A stretch of DNA of 11,475 nt from a bacterium (GTDB lineage Bacteria > Spirochaetota > UBA4802 > UBA5550), in NCBI GenBank assembly GCA_024224995.1, contig JAAENB010000516.1, forward strand, positions 1 through 11,475, in the 5' to 3' direction. Shown piece by piece: positions 7,104-11,475 of the stretch. Both the position numbers and the translations under genes were made by a program. The stretch's first letter is position 1; every line of letters starts with the position of its first letter. The notes beneath the pieces are model-generated. The model was given only the letters and a program-made list of their open reading frames with translations. It did no database searches and was not told the DNA's origin.

Positions 7104-7199
7104 CTATTTGGGATTTTTTTGGGATTTTGAGCGGGATTTTATTTTTGATCTTAATTCAATTTCAAACCGCAGTACTTTGAATAACCTTTTTAAAGACAT
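7104..7199 (-). CDS. Small basic peptide of 31 residues with strong ribosome binding site
   Basis: The ATG at 7199 is preceded five bases upstream by AGGAGG (7205-7210), one of the best Shine-Dalgarno sequences in the window. The peptide starts MSLKRLFKVLRFEIELRSK and ends in KSQKNPK, with many Lys/Arg residues and a predicted amphipathic N-terminal helix. Its C-terminus is encoded by tandem GGGATTTT units (seen on the plus strand at 7110-7140). AT-rich -10-like sequence (TATACT) lies upstream on the minus strand. I recognise no family. It could be a small membrane-active or regulatory peptide, or a leader. The longer in-frame reading back to 7298 lacks a comparable start site. Coding status rests on the ribosome binding site alone. 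Confidence 0.45.
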   Translation of the reverse strand: MSLKRLFKVLRFEIELRSKIKSRSKSQKNPK

Positions 7200-7405
7200 G
7201 TTGTCCTCCTGTTTCGTCTGCTTTATTCTATAGTATAATACAACTACTCTCGAAAAAACGGCCAAAAAAAGCTTGTTTTTTATGTTTTTACCGGGCAAAA
7301 TACTTAATAAAATACACTATAATGGGGTTCAGTCTGCTGAGTGTTGGCTCACTGGCAGCGGCTTACGGGTATTTAAAACCGAAATTGCCTTATTGATAGA
7401 GCGTG

Positions 7406-7825
7406 CTATTCATCGATTATTTCAAAGCTGTAGGTGATGGCGGCAGTTTTTTGCAGCATAACCCCCACACTACAGTATTTTTCCACGCCAAGATTCAGTG
7501 CCCGTTTTACTTTTTTGGGATCAAGTGATCCCGTAAGCATAAAATGGAGGTGAATTTTGGTAAAAACAGAAGGGGCGACCCCGTCTTCCCGTTCTCCCTC
7601 AACTGTTAAGGAAAAGTCCTTAACATCCTGTCTTTGTTTTTTTAAAATATCAAGTATATCGATTGAACTGCATCCGCCAATACCGGCGAGGAGCAGCTGC
7701 ATTGGGCGAAACCCTCCGTTGACGCCGCCCATCAGTTCACTCCCATCCATCCGTAAACTGCTCCCCGATTTATCGACCGCTTCCATTAGAACAGCCTTGT
7801 TCTTCCTGCTAATTGTTACTTTCAT
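7406..7825 (-). CDS. OsmC family protein, YhfA-like
   Basis: The 139-residue protein is a full-length member of the OsmC/Ohr fold, whose classical members reduce organic hydroperoxides using two cysteines in the cytoplasm. Both are present: Cys52 in GGCSSIDIL and Cys118 in EKYCSVGVMLQK. Spacing and flanking sequence (KKQRQDVKDFSLTVEGER, FTKIHLHFMLTG) match the E. coli YhfA subgroup closely, whose own role is not well defined. Arg40 in the GGFRPMQLL segment may correspond to the conserved active-site arginine. AAGGA lies six bases before the ATG. No redox regulator is adjacent. Peroxide detoxification is the family-based expectation, not a demonstrated function. Confidence 0.88.
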   Translation of the reverse strand: MKVTISRKNKAVLMEAVDKSGSSLRMDGSELMGGVNGGFRPMQLLLAGIGGCSSIDILDILKKQRQDVKDFSLTVEGEREDGVAPSVFTKIHLHFMLTGSLDPKKVKRALNLGVEKYCSVGVMLQKTAAITYSFEIIDE

Positions 7826-7935
7826 TTGACATCCTTGTTTTTAAAGGATATACTCTATTAATAATTTCCGCAACTACTTTTTTAGGAGTTAACCCATGGA
7901 GATATTTAATATGAGTGGAAATAAATAAATAAATT

Positions 7936-7966
7936 TTGACTTTGTCCCTTTGATTATTATTATAAT
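7936..7966 (+). promoter_or_regulatory. Candidate promoter of the lipoprotein gene
   Basis: TTGACT at 7936-7941 is followed 16 bp later by TATTAT (7958-7963), or 19 bp later by TATAAT (7961-7966). The -10 region lies inside the left arm of the perfect inverted repeat at 7951-8008, so a protein bound there, or an extruded cruciform, would block it. Confidence 0.5.
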
Positions 7967-8008
7967 AGAGTTATCTTAATTTTATATACTCTATTATAAT
8001 AATAATCA
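7951..8008. repeat. Perfect 20-bp inverted repeat between promoter and start codon
   Basis: TGATTATTATTATAATAGAG at 7951-7970 is exactly complementary to 7989-8008, around an 18-nt AT-rich centre. The right arm runs straight into the G-rich ribosome binding site (8009-8015) of the lipoprotein gene starting at 8019. If transcription starts upstream, the mRNA would carry a hairpin beside the ribosome binding site. If it starts at the promoter noted here, only the right arm is transcribed and the repeat acts at DNA level. Confidence 0.8.
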
Positions 8009-8018
8009 GGGGGGGATC

Positions 8019-8543
8019 ATGAACTACATATTTAAAAGTGTGGTAAAACTATGTCTGGTATTGTTTTTTGTTCTCGGGCTGTGTCTTGTTGGTTGTGACC
8101 AGGAAGAACCGGGTGACGACACCTGTGCAGCGGATCTCGGTTTGTCTGAGTATAATGGTACATGGTCATATGATGACCATGATGGGGTAATCTCAATCAG
8201 CAATGACGGCGGATGCTGGACGCTTCAAAATTATGAGGCCTCCGGAGTAGACGCAGATGCTTTATTTGAAGCAAGTCTTCATGGGACTGTAACAATTACT
8301 AATAATTCCGTTACTGAAATTAGCGGGCAAAGCATCACGTATCATGAGTTTGAACTTAGCTGCTTAAGCAATTGCGGTACATTTACCGGGGACTTACGCG
8401 CCACCCGGTATATTGACACCGTGAATTTTTCTCCTGCCATAAAAAAATACGGCAGGATCAATCCCGATTCCCTGGGAAACCATGTTCTGGATATTCTTGA
8501 CGCCTCGAATATGTCCGACCTGGACCCCTATACGAAGCAGTAG
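8019..8543 (+). CDS. Predicted lipoprotein of unknown function
   Basis: The 174-residue product has a lipoprotein signal: Lys residues, a long hydrophobic core (residues 8-22), then the lipobox LVGC with Cys26 as the acylated residue. The residue after Cys is Asp, which in enterobacteria favours retention in the inner membrane; that rule may not hold in this organism. The mature part is acidic and rich in Asn, Thr and Gly, with alternating strands such as GTWSYDDHDGVISISND and GTVTITNNSV, suggesting a small beta-sandwich or barrel of the lipocalin-like type. Extra cysteines occur at 36, 67, 115 and 118, approximately, and could form disulfides. No named family is recognised. The ribosome binding site is a G-run three bases before the ATG, next to the right arm of the perfect inverted repeat. 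Confidence 0.75.
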   Translation: MNYIFKSVVKLCLVLFFVLGLCLVGCDQEEPGDDTCAADLGLSEYNGTWSYDDHDGVISISNDGGCWTLQNYEASGVDADALFEASLHGTVTITNNSVTEISGQSITYHEFELSCLSNCGTFTGDLRATRYIDTVNFSPAIKKYGRINPDSLGNHVLDILDASNMSDLDPYTKQ

Positions 8544-8550
8544 TTCTTCC

Positions 8551-8596
8551 CGGACCGTTACCCGGAAACAAACCCTTTTCCCAGGGCAACGGTCCG
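8551..8596. repeat. Inverted repeat at the convergent gene ends
   Basis: CGGACCGTT (8551-8559) and AACGGTCCG (8588-8596) are perfect 9-bp inverted arms with a 28-nt centre. They span the stop codon of the LRR-EF-Tu gene, 8 bases beyond the stop of the convergent lipoprotein gene. No T-run follows on either side, so terminator activity is uncertain. Part of the repeat is coding sequence. Confidence 0.45.
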
Positions 8597-10390
8597 TCCA
8601 TTATCTCTCAACACGAATTTGAAATCGTTTAATATCACAAGCGGGAAGTATAAAACGATATCGACATTAATTGTCTCTCCCGGATGAGCAATGGTGTTTT
8701 CCGGCAGCAGTATTGCGGCCGGAGTCTCCCCGCTAAGAGAAAACAACCAGGGAGTATACCCGCTTTTAAAAGAAGTATTTCTTCCTCCTTCTGCGGTACT
8801 CAGAATAGTGAGCTGTGCCCTTATTTTTTTATGGGCCTCAAATGTAGAAGGCCGGGTAATAAGCTCGCCCCGTTTTACTTTCCAGGGTTTAACATTCGCC
8901 AGAAATATTCCCACCTGCTCTCCGGCAACAGCTTTTTCTACCGTGCCATGAGCGATTTCCATATCCTTGATCATTGCCTCACTGGGGCTTCCATACCCGG
9001 TTAGTTCAATTGTTTCTCCAACGCTTACGGTTCCCGTTAAAATTCTACCGGTGATAATAGTACCCCTTTCCGATGAACGGGAATGGCTGTATCTATTATG
9101 AATGGGCAAAACCAGGGGTGAAGCCGGGTCATGCTCCGGAATTGGCACGGTTCTTTCGATAGTATCTATTAGCTGAAGTATGGCGTCTTTTCCTCCCGGC
9201 GAGTCATCGAGAGAAAGAGCTTTTAAGGCCGATCCAAAAACGAAAGAGGTCTTCTTAGGCGTAAATCCGTATAAATCGCAGAGTTCTTTTATTTCCGAAA
9301 GTATCCCTTTCCTGAGAGCGGGCGATTCGCCAATAGTATCGCATTTATTAATAAACACAATAAGGTATTCAACTCCCATCCACCCGGCAAGAAGAAGGTG
9401 TTCCCTGGTTTGTTCCCCGCATCCTTCATCGGCTGCTACAACAAGTATGGCCGCGTCCATTCGCGCCGTTCCAACAAGCATGTTTTTAACATAATCTGCA
9501 TGACCGGGGCAGTCGAAGTGGGTATACTCGCGTTTTTTTGAGGAATACGTAATCGATTTTAAATAGATGCTAATGCCTCGCATGTGCTCATCCGAATGAA
9601 TATCAATTTCACGAAAAGAGGGGTATAGAGAATTGCTCTGTTCTGCCAGAACCTTGCATATTGCCGCAGTGAGCGTGGTCTTGCCATGATCTATATGGCC
9701 AATAGTTCCTATTGTCATGTGCGGTTTGTCTCGGGAATACCGCTGATTCAGGTAATTTACAGGAGGGATGGGAGACATGTATTCATGACTATACTCCTGG
9801 TAAAAAAAATTTATTTTGGGAAAATCTTTTTTTGAAAGTGAGCTCCTCGCCGGGTTGTGAGTGCAGTTTAACGATGCCAGCTGCGGTAACTGTTTTAGCG
9901 GTTCAAAGGATTGTATTTTGTTATGCGTTGCCAACAGAAATCTGAGCGTTGTAAGAGTGCAAAGCGGCGAAAGATCTTCTATGCCGCAATATTCGCAATT
10001 CAGTTCAACCAGGTTTTCCAGGTTTTGTAAGAGCGTAATATTTTGTAATTGATAATTGCATCCTATATTTAATTTTTCCAGGTTCACCAGTCTTTCTATT
10101 CCCGCCGGGTTGTTTATATTATTATGGCTTAGATTGAGATACCGCAGATGGGATAGTGAACCGATAACGCGAATATCCTCAATTTCATTACGAGATACAT
10201 TGAGAGAAAGCAGGTTTGTGCAGTACTGTAGTCCCTCCAGGTTTTTTATCTTAGGATAAAAGGATACGGCATAGAGATGCCGTATCCTTTCAAGATCCCC
10301 GGTTGTGATCTCTTCGGATTTTTTTCCCGTTTCCTGCTCTATTGCTTTTCGCAATGATCCGTCAGGAACCAGGTTTGTAATGGATTTCAT
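8558..10390 (-). CDS. Leucine-rich repeat protein fused to a complete EF-Tu GTPase
   Basis: The 610-residue protein has three parts. Residues 7-42 (VPDGSLRKAIEQ, then ITTGDLERI) resemble the cap preceding internalin-like repeats. Residues 51-183 hold six ~22-residue SDS22/internalin-type leucine-rich repeats (LSLNVSRNEIED, LRYLNLSHNNINN and so on). After a linker, 222-610 is a full three-domain EF-Tu: P-loop GHIDHGKT (231-238), switch I RGISI (271-275, Ser where EF-Tu has Thr), DCPGH with the catalytic His297, NKCD (348-351), SAL (387-389), domain 2 RGTIITGRI (442-450), domain 3 GGRNTSF (535-541) and the NGRTVALGKG end. Normal EF-Tu is ~395 residues with no N-terminal domain, so this is not the housekeeping copy. 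GTP binding and hydrolysis are likely. Delivery of aminoacyl-tRNA is doubtful. The start lies 8 bases after the stop of the DUF4132 gene. Confidence 0.92.
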   Translation of the reverse strand: MKSITNLVPDGSLRKAIEQETGKKSEEITTGDLERIRHLYAVSFYPKIKNLEGLQYCTNLLSLNVSRNEIEDIRVIGSLSHLRYLNLSHNNINNPAGIERLVNLEKLNIGCNYQLQNITLLQNLENLVELNCEYCGIEDLSPLCTLTTLRFLLATHNKIQSFEPLKQLPQLASLNCTHNPARSSLSKKDFPKINFFYQEYSHEYMSPIPPVNYLNQRYSRDKPHMTIGTIGHIDHGKTTLTAAICKVLAEQSNSLYPSFREIDIHSDEHMRGISIYLKSITYSSKKREYTHFDCPGHADYVKNMLVGTARMDAAILVVAADEGCGEQTREHLLLAGWMGVEYLIVFINKCDTIGESPALRKGILSEIKELCDLYGFTPKKTSFVFGSALKALSLDDSPGGKDAILQLIDTIERTVPIPEHDPASPLVLPIHNRYSHSRSSERGTIITGRILTGTVSVGETIELTGYGSPSEAMIKDMEIAHGTVEKAVAGEQVGIFLANVKPWKVKRGELITRPSTFEAHKKIRAQLTILSTAEGGRNTSFKSGYTPWLFSLSGETPAAILLPENTIAHPGETINVDIVLYFPLVILNDFKFVLRDNGRTVALGKGFVSG

Positions 10391-10398
10391 TCCGCAGT

Positions 10399-11475
10399 TT
10401 ACCCTTCAGCTTCCCCGGCAATTATCGACAGGTCCAGCACTGTTTCGGAGTAAACAATATCCGGCACATCATCTATTTTTATGAGCCTTGAATCCTCTTC
10501 GTCCCCGGGCTCATCATAGTAATAGCTTCCGGTGTGGATGCTTCCTGCCGGAACAAAATAGAACTGTTTAAGACTTCCCGACATGTCTCCGTAGAACTGG
10601 ACGCCAACGTCCTCAACTTCAACAAAGACTTCAATTCCTGCGTGGGGAAAAATCTTCCGGTATCCGGACACGCCTCCCGCGTCTACAACGGAACCTCTCC
10701 GCCAGCCCAGGCGGTCAAAGGCGAATTTGGCGATTGTTTTCTTTTCGAACATCCAGTTGAATTTTTTTGTTTTCTCTTCTTCATCTTTTGCGAAAACCTT
10801 CCGGCCAAGCTGCCGTACTGGCTGGCTTACTTTTTTCTCCGTAAAGATTTCCGTCCAGGCGGCGATCTGTTCTTCCGTACAGTCAATGGGATGAACGAGC
10901 CCTATTTCGGGAATACTTTTTTCTTTTCGCATATCATAGGGCTTTGGCTGATGCATTCCCAAAAAGTTCCAGAAATCGGATTCCCAGTTTTTGTCTTGTA
11001 GTTTAATGGGATTCCCTGATGAGTTCACAAAGGTAATTTGCTCGCTTATGTGAAATGTTTCAAGCAGTTTGCCTTCGAAATATATTCCCCAGACAAGGCC
11101 TTTTCCAAAAGCATGCATAAGGGGATTATTCAGAAAAATATTCTCCCATTTTATTTTGTTCCATTTCCGCTGCGTTACCAGGTTCTGTTCAATAGTGGCC
11201 TTTTGCTGCTTTTTCGCGTCGGTGATCTCTTTTTTAAGTGTTTTGATGAGCTGTTTCTCCGCGTCCGACGCGGCTGCGGGAACGGACTTGATGACTTTGC
11301 CTTCTTCGCTCATGAATTTAAAGGCAAGATCATTGTCGATAAATCCCTTGTAGATCTTACCGCTAAAATCGAACTCCCGGAAACGTCCTGAAAAATCAAA
11401 ATCGGGAATAATAATATCGAGCAGTTCTTCTTCCGAGACTCCCCGTTCTTTTGCGAAGCCGGAAAAGGCCTCTTC
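10399..11475 (-). CDS. DUF4132 (MolR/YehI-like) protein, C-terminal 358 residues, partial
   Basis: The frame stays open to the right edge, so the true start lies outside the window; the Met at 11313 is internal. The visible part begins GVSEEELLDIIIPDF, which matches the stretch before the conserved core in DUF4132 proteins. A Lys/Gln-rich helix follows (74-96), then RKWNKIKWENIFLNNPL, GKGLVWGIY (LVWG at 127-130), TFHISEQITFVN, IGLVHPID (192-198), an AAW-EIF helix and QPVRQLGRKVF: the C-terminal DUF4132 signature in order. The family is usually a protein of around 1000 residues or more, represented by E. coli YehI/MolR, and often found with AAA+, VWA and SWIM proteins. Its biochemical function is not established. 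It is the upstream partner of the LRR-EF-Tu gene, with only 8 bp between them. Confidence 0.85.
   Translation of the reverse strand, partial: EEAFSGFAKERGVSEEELLDIIIPDFDFSGRFREFDFSGKIYKGFIDNDLAFKFMSEEGKVIKSVPAAASDAEKQLIKTLKKEITDAKKQQKATIEQNLVTQRKWNKIKWENIFLNNPLMHAFGKGLVWGIYFEGKLLETFHISEQITFVNSSGNPIKLQDKNWESDFWNFLGMHQPKPYDMRKEKSIPEIGLVHPIDCTEEQIAAWTEIFTEKKVSQPVRQLGRKVFAKDEEEKTKKFNWMFEKKTIAKFAFDRLGWRRGSVVDAGGVSGYRKIFPHAGIEVFVEVEDVGVQFYGDMSGSLKQFYFVPAGSIHTGSYYYDEPGDEEDSRLIKIDDVPDIVYSETVLDLSIIAGEAEG

Noticed and set aside
7322..7396. 24-codon plus-strand frame before the OsmC gene end
   Set aside because: Short hydrophobic frame with no ribosome binding site or recognisable similarity.
10399..11313. 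DUF4132 protein starting at the Met at 11313
   Set aside because: The frame remains open for the 54 codons to the window edge and those residues match the family, so this Met is internal.
1..11475. CRISPR array, tRNA or rRNA genes, intact insertion sequence, phage genes
   Set aside because: No regularly spaced repeats, cloverleaf-like sequences, rRNA motifs, transposase or phage structural proteins were seen by eye.

Overview
The window reads as a stretch of a Gram-negative bacterial chromosome of moderate GC content. The signs are a lipoprotein with a clear lipobox, two Sec-exported proteins, one of them with a C-terminal region that looks like an outer-membrane beta-barrel, and compact gene pairs. 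DUF1566 (Lcl-type) proteins, a fibronectin-like/barrel protein and a fatty-acid-type operator beside a crotonase would fit a spirochaete or a Desulfobacterota-like organism. That assignment is inference only. No rRNA, tRNA, CRISPR array or intact insertion sequence was found.

Layout. 1-387 is non-coding with a long near-perfect hairpin. 388-1638 (+) is an exported protein with two DUF1566 domains; degenerate copies of one ~55-bp repeat lie upstream of it and directly after its stop. 1711-3113 (-) is a tight pair: a PaaG-like enoyl-CoA hydratase/isomerase followed by a DUF2569-like membrane protein, with a TetR/FadR-style palindrome upstream. 3265-4464 (-) is an exported TPR protein. 4668-5123 (+) is a Na/Pi cotransporter-like protein missing its middle, including both expected QSSS motifs. 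5243-5542 (+) is a lone STAS protein and 5835-7016 (+) an exported FnIII-like/beta-barrel protein. 7104-7199 (-) is a 31-residue basic peptide with a strong ribosome binding site, 7406-7825 (-) a YhfA-like OsmC protein, and 8019-8543 (+) a lipoprotein preceded by a perfect 20-bp inverted repeat that contains its likely -10 box.

The most unusual part is 8558-11475 (-). A DUF4132 (MolR/YehI-like) protein enters from the right edge and is followed 8 bp later by a 610-residue protein made of an internalin/SDS22-like leucine-rich repeat block joined to a complete three-domain EF-Tu with all GTPase motifs. The close coupling suggests a two-gene system. The LRR block probably supplies target recognition and the EF-Tu part a GTP switch, or a mimic of the host translation factor. 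Its function is not known to me and cannot be read from sequence alone.
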